DNA from: Nocardioides sp. CFH 31398
GTDB taxonomy: Bacteria; Actinomycetota; Actinomycetes; Propionibacteriales; Nocardioidaceae
Reading direction: 5' to 3'
DNA length: 64,000 nt
Assembly: GCF_022436705.1 (NCBI RefSeq)
Contig: NZ_JAKUHT010000013.1
Span: 1 to 64,000 of the forward strand
Shown piece after piece: positions 7,956-16,448 of the stretch. The stretch's first letter is position 1. Each line of letters opens with the position of its first letter. The translations under genes and the position numbers were made by a program. The notes beneath the pieces were generated by a model, which saw nothing but the letters and a program-made list of their open reading frames with translations, was not told the DNA's origin and ran no database searches.

Positions 7956-10445
7956 CTAGGCCGGGATCACCTTGGCCAGGAACTTCGTCCGCACCATCAC
8001 CCAGATGACCGCCAGGACGACGGTGTGGACGACCAGGCCCTGCCACCAGCTGGTGCGGTCGAGGCCGGGGACGTTGCCGACGGCGAGCACGAAGAACACG
8101 TGGACGATGAACACGTAGAGGCTGACCCGGCCGAGCGGGACGAGGAACCAGCCGAACGCCGCGGCGATCGGCTTCCACACGCAGGTCAGGATCGCGTAGG
8201 CGACGACGATGACCAGGACCAGGTCGATCAGGCGGCCGCCCTGGAGCTCGGTGCGCTGGTAGAGGTTCGGGTAGAGCCAGTCGTACGCCGAGCCGTGCTG
8301 CAGCCACAGCAGGCCGAGGGTGGCGGCGTACGCACCGAGGGCGACGCCCACCGCGACCTTGCCGACCCGGGAGGTCAGCGCGCGGGTGATCTCGCGGCGG
8401 TACTTGCCGACGACCAGCCCGACGCAGAACGGCACCTGCCACACCGCGAGGGGGAAGACGTCGTCGAACTGCGAGGGGAGCAGGTCGAGACCGACCCAGT
8501 GGTCCAGCCCGTAGAGCGCGGCGCTCCCGAGCAGCACCGCCCACCAGAAGCCCCGCTGGATCGCCCACATCAGGGCCGGCACCAGCAACGACAGGACCAC
8601 GAACAGGCCCATGATGTTGAAGACCCACGGCCCCATCTCGAGCAGCAGCAGCTGCCGGACGGCGTACCACGGCGGCGGGTAGTCGAAGAGCCGCGGCGCG
8701 TTGACGTACAGGTCGTAGACCTGCCCGGCGGCCTCGGGCCCGGCGGAGCCGGTGCCGCGGTCGGTGAACGTGGTGATGACCGAGGCGTCGACGAACGGCA
8801 CGAGCGAGATCAGGAAGACCAGGACGACGACGACCAGGGCGGTCACGTACTGCTTGCGGGCGCGGCGCAGGGCCTGGACCGCGGCGACGTACTCACCCTG
8901 CCGGCGCACCGCGACGGGGTAGACCATCCCCAGCACGATCCCGGACAGCAGCACGAACAGCTCGGCGCCGGTGATCGCGCCGATGGCGTTGAGGGCGACG
9001 TAGCTGTACGGGCCTGCGACCTCGATGTGGGTGATGACGACGGCACAGATGATCCAGCCGCGCAGCAGGTCGAGGCGCTGGTCGCGCGGGTCGTCGGGCG
9101 TCGGGTAGCGCCAGGACGGCACCAGCCGTCCGAGGAGCCCGGACAGCACGAACGCGAGGAACGCCGCGACGACGAGCGCGGTGATCCACCCCATCTGGTC
9201 GCCGGCGTCGATGCGGTCGGTGAGGTACTGGTTGGTCGCCTCGTTCGACGCCTCCTGGTCGATGACGCGGGTGACCGGGCCGAGGTCGACCCCGGCGGCG
9301 CGCAGGTCGGTGCGCAGCGCCCCGGCGAGCGCCCGGGTGTGGGTGACCCGCCAGTCGACGACGGTGTCGCCGGTCTCGGCCTCGGCCCGCCGCACCTCGA
9401 GCCAGGTGATCAGCTCGATGTTCGGGTACGCCGCGGCCGTGTCGGGGTCGATCACCTGGCGCCACCAGGAGCGCTTGATCTCCTCGGGGCCGTCGTCGCC
9501 CGAGGCCTCGGGGTCGTAGAACGCGCCCGTGCGGACCGACATCGGCAGGTCGTACGCCGCGGAGAACCGGTCGTAGAAGCTCTCGCGGGTGCGGTCGTCG
9601 CCGTAGCCGGCGGCCTCCTCCAGCCGGGCGGCGTACGCGCCGGGCTCGGGGACCGTGTTGGTCTCCTCGTCGATGCCCTCGGTCTCGTCGTCGGTCTCGC
9701 CGTCGTCGAGGCGCACGCCGTAGTGGTAGACGCTGAGGCCGACCCAGTCGACCGCGTCCTCGCCCGGGAAGTACGGGCCGTACGGGTCGTCGGCGGCGTC
9801 CACGAGCCCGTCGCCCGTGGTGTCGAGGCGCGCCAGGTCGCGGGAGCCGAGGCCCTCGATGCGACCGGAGCTGCCGGTGAACGGGTAGCCCGAGCCGTAC
9901 GACGGCGCCCACACCATGACGGCGTCCGGCGCGCCGGCGTGGACGACGTCGGCCAGCTCGCGGAAGGCGTCGACGTACGCCGACGGCTCCTGGCCCCACG
10001 GCGTCCAGGAGGCGTTCATCTCCGGTGCGAAGCGCAGGAGGACCGTCGTGTCGTACTGGTCGTGCACGTCGACGAGGACGTCGACGAGGGCCTCGGCGTC
10101 GTCCGCGGTGAGCTCCTCCAGCGCGACCGACGGCTCCAGGGTCAGCTCGGCGAGCGCGCCCTGCTGGGCGGCCTGCTGCGCGAACTGCTCGACGACGGTG
10201 ACGTCGGCGCCGGACAGCGGGTAGGCGGCCAGCTGGGCGTACGCGGAGGGGCGGGCGCCGAGCCGGTCGGCGTACTGCGCCGCCGAGTCGTCGGTCCAGT
10301 CGAGCTGAGGGCCGAAGTACGGCCCGCCCGACGGCGCCGGGACCGGGTCGGCCGCCGCCGCGGAGGCCGGGCCGGCGGGGAGGAGCGCGAGGAGGACCAG
10401 GACGGCGCCCGGCAGGGCGGCGAGGCGACGCAGGAGCGTGGTCAC
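7956..10445 (-). CDS. Fusion of a secreted GH26-like domain to an OpgC-type acyltransferase membrane domain
   Basis: The 829-aa product starts with a signal-like segment (about residues 5-30). A glycoside-hydrolase-like domain follows (about 45-390) with LLRFAPEMNASWTPWG near 135-150, matching the GH26 acid/base region (H/P-E-M-N...PW), and VDWVGLSVYHYG. The expected nucleophile region reads PMSVRTGAFYD near 300, with Arg where GH26 enzymes normally have Glu, so hydrolase activity is doubtful. After a membrane helix near 418, the C-terminal half (about 445-825) has roughly ten helices and DLLRGWIICAVVITHIE, characteristic of OpgC-family O-acyl/succinyltransferases that decorate glucans. It is last in a minus-strand operon with a cellulose-synthase-like enzyme, overlapping the upstream gene by 4 nt. 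Confidence 0.75.
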   Translation of the reverse strand: MTTLLRRLAALPGAVLVLLALLPAGPASAAAADPVPAPSGGPYFGPQLDWTDDSAAQYADRLGARPSAYAQLAAYPLSGADVTVVEQFAQQAAQQGALAELTLEPSVALEELTADDAEALVDVLVDVHDQYDTTVLLRFAPEMNASWTPWGQEPSAYVDAFRELADVVHAGAPDAVMVWAPSYGSGYPFTGSSGRIEGLGSRDLARLDTTGDGLVDAADDPYGPYFPGEDAVDWVGLSVYHYGVRLDDGETDDETEGIDEETNTVPEPGAYAARLEEAAGYGDDRTRESFYDRFSAAYDLPMSVRTGAFYDPEASGDDGPEEIKRSWWRQVIDPDTAAAYPNIELITWLEVRRAEAETGDTVVDWRVTHTRALAGALRTDLRAAGVDLGPVTRVIDQEASNEATNQYLTDRIDAGDQMGWITALVVAAFLAFVLSGLLGRLVPSWRYPTPDDPRDQRLDLLRGWIICAVVITHIEVAGPYSYVALNAIGAITGAELFVLLSGIVLGMVYPVAVRRQGEYVAAVQALRRARKQYVTALVVVVLVFLISLVPFVDASVITTFTDRGTGSAGPEAAGQVYDLYVNAPRLFDYPPPWYAVRQLLLLEMGPWVFNIMGLFVVLSLLVPALMWAIQRGFWWAVLLGSAALYGLDHWVGLDLLPSQFDDVFPLAVWQVPFCVGLVVGKYRREITRALTSRVGKVAVGVALGAYAATLGLLWLQHGSAYDWLYPNLYQRTELQGGRLIDLVLVIVVAYAILTCVWKPIAAAFGWFLVPLGRVSLYVFIVHVFFVLAVGNVPGLDRTSWWQGLVVHTVVLAVIWVMVRTKFLAKVIPA

Positions 10446-10864
10446 GACCCGTCACCCCGCTCCCAGCGCAGCCGCCAGCGGTTGGTGTCGCCGTCGCGGC
10501 GGTAGTGCAGCTCGTCGGTGACGGCGACCGCCATCGCGAGCCCGCGCCCGCTGACGGCGTCCGCGCCGGGCATCGTCGCCGCGCCCGGGTCGACCGTCAG
10601 CTCGGTGCCGTCGTCCGCGACCTCGGCGACGACCTCCCGGCCCGTGACGCGGAGCTGCACGACGACCTCGCCGCCGCGCCGGCCCGCGAGGGCGTGCTCG
10701 ACGACGTTGCCGACGACCTCGACCAGCGCCGTCTCGACCCGGGTGCGGTCGGTCGGGGAGACGTCCGGCGCGTCGCGCCACACGTCGGCGAGCTCGCGCC
10801 CGACGGCGTCGACGCTCTCGACCCGGCCCGGCAGCCGCACCGAGCGCACCAGCTCGGCGTCCAT
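10442..10864 (-). CDS. RsbW/SpoIIAB-like ATP-binding protein (HATPase_c_2)
   Basis: This 140-aa single-domain GHKL ATPase has an N-box-like ETALVEVVGNVVEHAL (about residues 44-60), an acidic G1 region VAEVADDGTEL and a G2-like SGRGLAMAVAVTDEL. Such proteins act as anti-sigma factors or kinases of STAS-domain antagonists in partner switching. It is encoded directly after a STAS protein (TGATG overlap) and two genes downstream of a SpoIIE-type phosphatase, so the three switch components sit together. No sigma factor is nearby; the target may be a sigma factor elsewhere or a protein of this exopolysaccharide cluster. Confidence 0.8.
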   Translation of the reverse strand: MDAELVRSVRLPGRVESVDAVGRELADVWRDAPDVSPTDRTRVETALVEVVGNVVEHALAGRRGGEVVVQLRVTGREVVAEVADDGTELTVDPGAATMPGADAVSGRGLAMAVAVTDELHYRRDGDTNRWRLRWERGDGS

Positions 10865-11193
10865 CAGAACGCGCTCTCCACGCTGTCCCGCGGGCGCAGG
10901 ACCTTGTCGAGGTTCGTCAGCGACAGGATCGTGGTGACCTGCTCGGAGGGAGCGGCGAGACGGAGGTCGCCGCCCGCCTGCCGGGCGGACTTGAGCCCGG
11001 CGATCAGCGCGCCGAGGCCGGAGGAGTCGACGAAGCCGGTCCGGGACAGGTCGACGACGATCCGCGACGTGCCGCCGCCGATGAGGTCGGCGACGTGTCC
11101 GGAGAACCGCTTGGCCGAGACCATCGTCAGGCGGTCGAGCGGGCGGACGACACCGACGCCCTCGTCGGTGACGGTGACCTCGAAGTCGCTCAC
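10864..11193 (-). CDS. STAS-domain anti-anti-sigma factor
   Basis: This 109-aa protein is a single STAS domain of the SpoIIAA/RsbV type. The phosphorylatable serine is visible in RTGFVDSSGLGALIAGLK (about residues 55-72), the canonical DSSGLG motif. In partner switching the dephosphorylated form sequesters the RsbW-like kinase encoded next to it. GTG 11193 is supported by AGGAAGGGAG upstream and overlaps the glycosyltransferase stop (GTGA). The adjacent GAF-SpoIIE phosphatase is the likely dephosphorylating enzyme. Confidence 0.85.
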   Translation of the reverse strand: MSDFEVTVTDEGVGVVRPLDRLTMVSAKRFSGHVADLIGGGTSRIVVDLSRTGFVDSSGLGALIAGLKSARQAGGDLRLAAPSEQVTTILSLTNLDKVLRPRDSVESAF

Positions 11194-13190
11194 GGCGTGC
11201 TCCCTTCCTGGGGGTGTTCCTGGGGATCCGGTTCTGGGTCGGGACCGCGGTAGAGCACGGCCTGGATGACGACGCTGAAGATGAGGAGGTCGAAGAGGAC
11301 CCACGCCACGTTGGCCCACACCCCGAGGGGGTCGGCCTGCCCGACGGCGAGGCGGACCATGCCGAGGGCGACGGCGACCACGAGGGCGCCGATGACGATG
11401 AGCTGCGGCTTGACCAGGTGCCACTGCGGCCCGTCGGTGACGGGACGCTCCTTGGGCGTGACCGAGAAGTCGAGGTGCCGGCCGAGGAACACGTTGCCGA
11501 AGGCGGAGGTCACCGACTTGATCCAGGTGGGGAAGAGCACCAGCGAGTACTGCTGCCCGCGCCAGGTCGGCACGCCCTTGCCGACGACGAGGAACATCAG
11601 CTGGTTGACCACGAGGAACGGGATCAGGCGGGCGAAGAACTCGCTCGACAGCGACTGCACCGGCAGCACGCCGAAGCACAGGTAGACCACCGGCGCGGTC
11701 ACGTAGACGACGGCCGCGAAGCCCGAGAGGTAGCTCCACATGGTGGAGAAGTACATGAGGCGCTGCGGGACGCTGAGCCCCTTCACGAACAGGGGGTTCT
11801 CCCGGAACATCACCTGCATCGTGCCCTGGGCCCAGCGCAGCCGCTGGGTGAGCATGGAGCCGAGGTCCTCGGGCGCGAGGCCGTGGGCCAGGACCTCGTG
11901 GTGGTAGACCGAGCGCCAGCCCATCGCGTGCATCCGCATCGCGGTGGCCATGTCCTCGGTGACCGAGATGGTCGCCAGCGGCATGACGGGCTGGGCCTCG
12001 TCGTCGCGGCTCATGTCGACGGCGCTGATCAGGGCCTTGACCGTCTCCAGGGCCCCGAGGGGGGACCACTCCCGTCGTGTGACCCGGTCGAGGGCGACCT
12101 CGTCGAGGACGGCCAGCGGGCTCGACTCCTCCGCGATGGCGCCCTCGAGGCCGGCGATGACCTCCAGGTCGGCGCGGAGGGCGGTGAGGTCCTCGGCGAC
12201 GAGCCGGTCGGTCACGGCGTCGATGCGCTGCTGGAAGCCGTAGGTGACGTCGGCGAGCGCGGCGCCCGCGTCGAGCTCCGCGCGGGCGTGGCGGACCTCC
12301 GCCGCCACCTCGTCGATCGCGGCGCGCAGACGGTGGTCGTCGGGGTCGAGGTCGTCGCGTGCGTTGGCCAGCACCGCGTCGGAGGTCTTGAGCGCCCGGC
12401 GCACGGCGGTCTCGACCTCCTGGGCGTACCGGGAGACGCCGAGCTGCATGAGCGCCTCGCGGCGCAGGACGGCGTTGGAGCCGCAGAAGAACGCGGCGTT
12501 CCAGCCGTCCTTGCCCTGCTGGATCGGGCCGTAGAAGAGCGGCGCCTGGCTGCCGAGCGGGTCGGACCTCGGGACGTTGACGAAGTACTGCGGGGTCTGC
12601 ACCAGCGCGACCTCGGGGTCGGTGAACCAGCCGAGGGTCTTGTCGAGGATCTCGGGGGCCGGCACCTGGTCGGCGTCCAGGATGAGCAGGAACTCGCCCT
12701 CGGTCTGCATGAGGGCGTTGTTGATGTTGCCCGCCTTGGCGTGCCGTGGCCGGTCCACCCAGTCCTCGCTGCGGCGGATCCAGCCGATGCCGTGCGCCTC
12801 GGCCCAGTCGTGGAGCTCGGTGCGGGAGCCGTCGTCGAGGATCCAGGTGCGGTGCGGGTGGTGGATGTCGCGGGCGGCCAGCGCGGTGCGCTGCACGAGG
12901 TCGAGCGGCTCGTTGTAGGTCGTGACGAAGACGTCGACGGTCGCGTCCGGGGGAGGTGGGGGCGCCTCGCCCCGGCGCTTCACCTTCCACACGGTCGTCC
13001 CGAACAGCAGGGCGTCGATGATGCTGTACGTCTCGGCCACGACCAGCGGGACCGCGATCCACCAGGCGTTCCAGTTGACCGAGAACAGCCAGCGCCAGAC
13101 GACGTAGTTGACGCCGAGCACGACGGTGAGCAGCACCGCGACCCGGATGAGCCACTGGGGTGCGGGGGAGGGGGGACTGTCCCGAGACAC
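11190..13190 (-). CDS. Cellulose-synthase-like family 2 glycosyltransferase with a long coiled-coil insertion
   Basis: This 666-aa membrane enzyme has two N-terminal helices, a cytosolic GT2 domain and five to six C-terminal helices. The processive GT motifs are present: VTTYNEP (near 89), DDGS (near 119), DADQ (near 173), TED (near 408) and QRLRWAQG (near 450), so it should polymerise a beta-linked glucan or similar and export it. Unusually, about 155 residues (roughly 245-403) of Ala/Asp/Arg-rich predicted helix separate the NAVLRREAL and ISVTED motifs, where cellulose synthases have about 20. No PilZ domain is present. The location between switch proteins suggests control by phosphorylation-dependent binding; that is inference. 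Confidence 0.85.
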   Translation of the reverse strand: MSRDSPPSPAPQWLIRVAVLLTVVLGVNYVVWRWLFSVNWNAWWIAVPLVVAETYSIIDALLFGTTVWKVKRRGEAPPPPPDATVDVFVTTYNEPLDLVQRTALAARDIHHPHRTWILDDGSRTELHDWAEAHGIGWIRRSEDWVDRPRHAKAGNINNALMQTEGEFLLILDADQVPAPEILDKTLGWFTDPEVALVQTPQYFVNVPRSDPLGSQAPLFYGPIQQGKDGWNAAFFCGSNAVLRREALMQLGVSRYAQEVETAVRRALKTSDAVLANARDDLDPDDHRLRAAIDEVAAEVRHARAELDAGAALADVTYGFQQRIDAVTDRLVAEDLTALRADLEVIAGLEGAIAEESSPLAVLDEVALDRVTRREWSPLGALETVKALISAVDMSRDDEAQPVMPLATISVTEDMATAMRMHAMGWRSVYHHEVLAHGLAPEDLGSMLTQRLRWAQGTMQVMFRENPLFVKGLSVPQRLMYFSTMWSYLSGFAAVVYVTAPVVYLCFGVLPVQSLSSEFFARLIPFLVVNQLMFLVVGKGVPTWRGQQYSLVLFPTWIKSVTSAFGNVFLGRHLDFSVTPKERPVTDGPQWHLVKPQLIVIGALVVAVALGMVRLAVGQADPLGVWANVAWVLFDLLIFSVVIQAVLYRGPDPEPDPQEHPQEGSTP

Positions 13191-13207
13191 CCCTGAACCC
13201 TAGGTAG

Positions 13208-14425
13208 TTACAAGGGACTTGTTCGCCGAATCGCCAGAACGGTGACGTCGTCCCGTGCGGGGTCGGTCTCCGCGAGCTCGGCGACCCGCTCGACGAGCGC
13301 CCGGGGGTGCTCGGCGGCGAGCGCGAGACGGGCGATCTCGCCGAGGGAGTCCATCGTCCCGCCCAGCAGGTCGAGCAGGCCGTCGCTGGTCAGCACGAAC
13401 CAGTCGCCCGGCTCGAGCCCGACGGAGGACTCGGTCCAGGTCCAGTCCGCGGTGATGCCGAGGGGCAGGTCCCCGCCCCGCAGCTGCTCCACCGCCCCGT
13501 CGGCGCGGCAGACCAGGGCGAGGCCGTGGCCGGCGTCCACCCAGCGCACCTCGCCCCGACCCGGGTGCGCCCAGGCGACGAACCCGGTGACGAAGGCGTC
13601 GGAGGCCGCCAGGTCGCTGACCAGCAGCGCGTTGACCGCGGAGACCACCGTGCCGAGGTCGGCACCGTCCTCGTGCCGCCCCCCGCGGCCCTGCGCGTAC
13701 GCCGTCGCCTCGGCGCGCAGCGAGGCGCGCACGGTGGCGGTGAGGATGGCCGCCCCGGTGCCCTTGCCCATGACGTCGGCGAGCGCGAGGAGGTGCCCGG
13801 CGTCGCCGAAGCCCGCGTGGTCGTAGAAGTCGCCGGAGACGACGGAGGTGGGCAGGCAGACGGCCGCGGCGTCGTACCCGTCGAGCACGAGCGGCGGCGG
13901 CAGCAGCGCCTCCTGGACGGCGGTCGCGCGCTGCGCCTCGCCCTCCGTCTGGAGCTCGGTGTCCACCCAGCGGGCCAGCTCCCGCAGCAGCTGGGCGTCG
14001 CGGTCCTCCCAGGGCCGCAGCCGGCGGTCGGCCAGCGCCAGGGTGCCGATCGCGGTGCCGTGGGCGTCGTGCACGGGGTGACCGGCCCAGAACCGGACCC
14101 GCGGCGCGCCGACGACCGTGGGCGCCCCGGCGTACGTCGGGTCCTCGCGGGCGTCGGGCACGACCAGCAGCTCCCCGGACTTCACGCACGCGAGGGAGAA
14201 GTCGTCGCTCGCCGGTGGCTGCGGCACCTGGGGGATCCGGGTCAGCGACTTGAAGAACGTCCGCTCGCCGTCGACGAGCGTGATCGAGGCGATCGGGACG
14301 TCGAAGAGCACCAGCGCGAGCCGGGTGAACCGGTCGAAGCGCTCCTCGGCCGGGGTGTCCAGCAGGTCCAGGGCGTCGAGCCCGCGGCTGCGCCGCTCCG
14401 GCTCGGCTCCCGCCTCGGGCGTCAC
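13208..14425 (-). CDS. GAF domain-PP2C/SpoIIE serine phosphatase
   Basis: This 405-aa protein has an N-terminal GAF sensor (about residues 20-160; FDVPIASITLVDGERTFFKS is typical) and a C-terminal SpoIIE-type PP2C domain (about 190-400). Metal-binding motifs are visible: VVSGDFYD, LADVMGKG, LTSDGLLDL and RDDVTVLAIR. Such phosphatases dephosphorylate STAS proteins in response to a signal sensed by the GAF domain. It is the first gene of the cluster running into the glycosyltransferase, STAS and RsbW-like genes, and its GTG overlaps the stop of the DUF349 gene. The GAF ligand is unknown. Confidence 0.88.
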   Translation of the reverse strand: MTPEAGAEPERRSRGLDALDLLDTPAEERFDRFTRLALVLFDVPIASITLVDGERTFFKSLTRIPQVPQPPASDDFSLACVKSGELLVVPDAREDPTYAGAPTVVGAPRVRFWAGHPVHDAHGTAIGTLALADRRLRPWEDRDAQLLRELARWVDTELQTEGEAQRATAVQEALLPPPLVLDGYDAAAVCLPTSVVSGDFYDHAGFGDAGHLLALADVMGKGTGAAILTATVRASLRAEATAYAQGRGGRHEDGADLGTVVSAVNALLVSDLAASDAFVTGFVAWAHPGRGEVRWVDAGHGLALVCRADGAVEQLRGGDLPLGITADWTWTESSVGLEPGDWFVLTSDGLLDLLGGTMDSLGEIARLALAAEHPRALVERVAELAETDPARDDVTVLAIRRTSPL

Positions 14426-15648
14426 GAGAAGTCCGCGGACGCCCGCCTGGCAGCGTCGAGGAACATCCTGCGCGAGGCCAGGTCGGACTCGAGGCGCTCG
14501 GCCTTCTTCTCGTCCCCGGCCGCCCGGGCCTGCTCCTGCTCGGCCTCGAGGCCGGTGATGGCCGCCTCCAGCTTCGCGACGAGGTCACCGGCCCGGGCCG
14601 ACTTCTCGGGGTCGGACCGCGACCACTGCGAGTCCTCGGCCCCCCGGATGGCGGACTCGACGGCGCGGAAGCGCCCCTCGAGCTCCTTCATCCGGTCCCG
14701 GGGCACCTTGCCGGCCTCGTCCCAGCGGTCCGCCAGGTCGCGGAAGGCGCGCTTCGCGGCGTCGAGGTCGGTCACCGGCACCAGCGCCTCGGCCTCGACC
14801 AGCAGGGCCTCCTTGACCTCGGCGTTCGCCGCGAACTCCTCGTCCTGGGCGCGGTTGGCGGCGTCGCGGGCGCCGAAGAACTGGTCCTGTGCGCCGCGGA
14901 AGCGCCGCCACAGCGCCTCGTCGACGTCGCGGGGCGCCGGGCCGGCGGCCTTCCAGTCCCGCATGAGGTCGCGGTAGCGGCCGGACGTCGGGCCCCAGTC
15001 GGTCGAGCCGGCCAGCGACTCGGCCTCGGCGGCCAGGCGCTCCTTGACGACCCTGGCGCCCTCCCGCTTGGTGTCCTGCTCGGCGAAGTGGGCCTTCCGG
15101 GCCTTCGTGTACGCCGTGCGGGCGCCGGAGAACCGCTTCCACAGGGCGTCGTCGGTCGGCCGGTCCAGCCGCGGCAGCGCCTTCCACCGCTCCAGCAGCT
15201 CGCGCAGGCGGTTGGCGCCGTGGCGCCAGTCGTTGCCGGCGGCGATCTGCTCGGCGGCGGCGACGATCTCCTCCTTGCCGGTGCGCGCCTCGGTCTGGGC
15301 CCTGGCCTTCTCGGCGCGCTTCGCCTCGCGCTGGGTGGCGATCACCTCGCCGAGCGCGTCGAGGCGGCGCAGCAGGCCGTCGAGGTCGCCGACCGCGTTC
15401 GCGCCGTCGACCTGGCCGCGCACCCGGGCGACGGCGGCGGCGGCCTCGTCCGGCCCCACCACACCGCCCCGGACCCGCTGCTCGGTCAGCTCGACCTCGA
15501 AGGCGAGTCCGTCGTAGCGCTCGGTGAAGAACGCCAGGGCCTCCTGGGGTGTGCCGGCCGGGTAGGAGCCGACGGCGCGCTCGCCGTCCGCCGTCCTGAC
15601 GAAGACCGTGCCCTCGTCGTCCACCCGGCCCCACTCGTGGCTGGTCAC
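14422..15648 (-). CDS. DUF349 repeat protein
   Basis: This 408-aa, mostly helical charged protein has three DUF349 repeats, visible from the recurrent pattern W(K/D)...(D/K)...LW(K/E)RF..A (for example WKALPRLDRPTDDALWKRF). The N-terminus MTSHEWGRVDDEGTVFVRT is the standard actinobacterial form, which fixes the start at GTG 15648. DUF349 proteins are cytoplasmic and widespread in Actinobacteria near hisS/aspS; their function is not established. The gene is divergent from the MBL hydrolase gene. Confidence 0.85.
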   Translation of the reverse strand: MTSHEWGRVDDEGTVFVRTADGERAVGSYPAGTPQEALAFFTERYDGLAFEVELTEQRVRGGVVGPDEAAAAVARVRGQVDGANAVGDLDGLLRRLDALGEVIATQREAKRAEKARAQTEARTGKEEIVAAAEQIAAGNDWRHGANRLRELLERWKALPRLDRPTDDALWKRFSGARTAYTKARKAHFAEQDTKREGARVVKERLAAEAESLAGSTDWGPTSGRYRDLMRDWKAAGPAPRDVDEALWRRFRGAQDQFFGARDAANRAQDEEFAANAEVKEALLVEAEALVPVTDLDAAKRAFRDLADRWDEAGKVPRDRMKELEGRFRAVESAIRGAEDSQWSRSDPEKSARAGDLVAKLEAAITGLEAEQEQARAAGDEKKAERLESDLASRRMFLDAARRASADFS

Positions 15649-15708
15649 CGCATCATCGTATCGAGAGCCGGGCCCGTGGGCGTCGGCTCCGTCCGCACAC
15701 CGCATCGG

Positions 15709-15714
15709 TAGTGT
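15709..15714 (+). promoter_or_regulatory. Putative -10 box, leaderless MBL-fold gene
   Basis: TAGTGT ends 7 nt before GTG 15722, the spacing of a leaderless actinobacterial promoter. This favours that start over the in-frame GTG at 15713. Confidence 0.45.
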
Positions 15715-15721
15715 GCGGCGG

Positions 15722-16444
15722 GTGCTGATCGCAGGCTTCCCCGCCGGACCCTGGGGCACGAACTGCTACGTCGTGGCCACCGGCGACCGCAGCGAGTGCG
15801 TCGTCGTCGACCCCGGCAAGGACGCCGCCGACGGGGTGGCCCAGGTGGTCCGCGAGCGGGGCCTCAAGCCCGTCGCCGTCCTCGCGACGCACGGCCACCT
15901 GGACCACGTCTGGTGCGTGACCCCCGTCGCCGGGGCGTACGACGCGACCGCCTGGATCCACGGCGAGGACCGGCACCTGCTCACCGACCCGCTCGCGGGG
16001 ATGAGCGCCGACACGCGGCAGATGATGCCGCAGCTGCTCGGGGGCAGGGAGCACACGTGGGTCGAGCCGGACGACGTCCGCCTGCTCGACGACACCACCA
16101 CCCTGGAGCTCGCCGGGATCACCTTCACCGTCGACCACATGCCCGGCCACACCCGTGGGTCGGTGACCTTCCGCACCCCCCACCCCGAGCAGGGCGTCAG
16201 CGAGGTGCTGTTCGCGGGTGACGTGCTGTTCGCCGGCTCCATCGGCCGCACGGACCTGCCGGGCGGCGACCACGCCACGATGCTGCGCACCCTGGCCGAC
16301 AAGGTGCTGCCGCTGGACGACGACGTGGTCGTGCTCCCCGGTCACGGCGAGCAGACGTCGATCGGCCGCGAGCGCGCCACCAACCCCTACCTGCTCGACC
16401 TCCAGCGCGGGGACGACGCCGGACGAGTCACCCGAGGTCTGTGA
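15722..16444 (+). CDS. MBL-fold metallo-hydrolase (glyoxalase II-like)
   Basis: This 240-aa protein has the metallo-beta-lactamase metal site THGHLDH near residue 59, further ligands in MPGHTRGS and FAGDVLFAGSIGRTDL, and the final VLPGHGEQT. The form resembles hydroxyacylglutathione-hydrolase-like thioesterases found upstream of hisS throughout Actinobacteria. The substrate is unknown; a mycothiol or bacillithiol-type thioester is possible by analogy. hisS starts 4 nt downstream, so the genes are probably co-transcribed. Confidence 0.85.
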   Translation: MLIAGFPAGPWGTNCYVVATGDRSECVVVDPGKDAADGVAQVVRERGLKPVAVLATHGHLDHVWCVTPVAGAYDATAWIHGEDRHLLTDPLAGMSADTRQMMPQLLGGREHTWVEPDDVRLLDDTTTLELAGITFTVDHMPGHTRGSVTFRTPHPEQGVSEVLFAGDVLFAGSIGRTDLPGGDHATMLRTLADKVLPLDDDVVVLPGHGEQTSIGRERATNPYLLDLQRGDDAGRVTRGL

Positions 16445-16448
16445 GTCG

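Noticed and set aside
6210..10505. Very long open frame on the plus strand across rel and the OpgC-fusion gene
   Set aside because: It is a GC-driven antisense/out-of-frame artefact: Arg/Pro/Gly-rich, no domain, and it overlaps two well-supported genes.
11214..13196. Long plus-strand frame opposite the GT2 gene
   Set aside because: Composition is that of a shadow frame; the minus-strand protein has all GT2 motifs.
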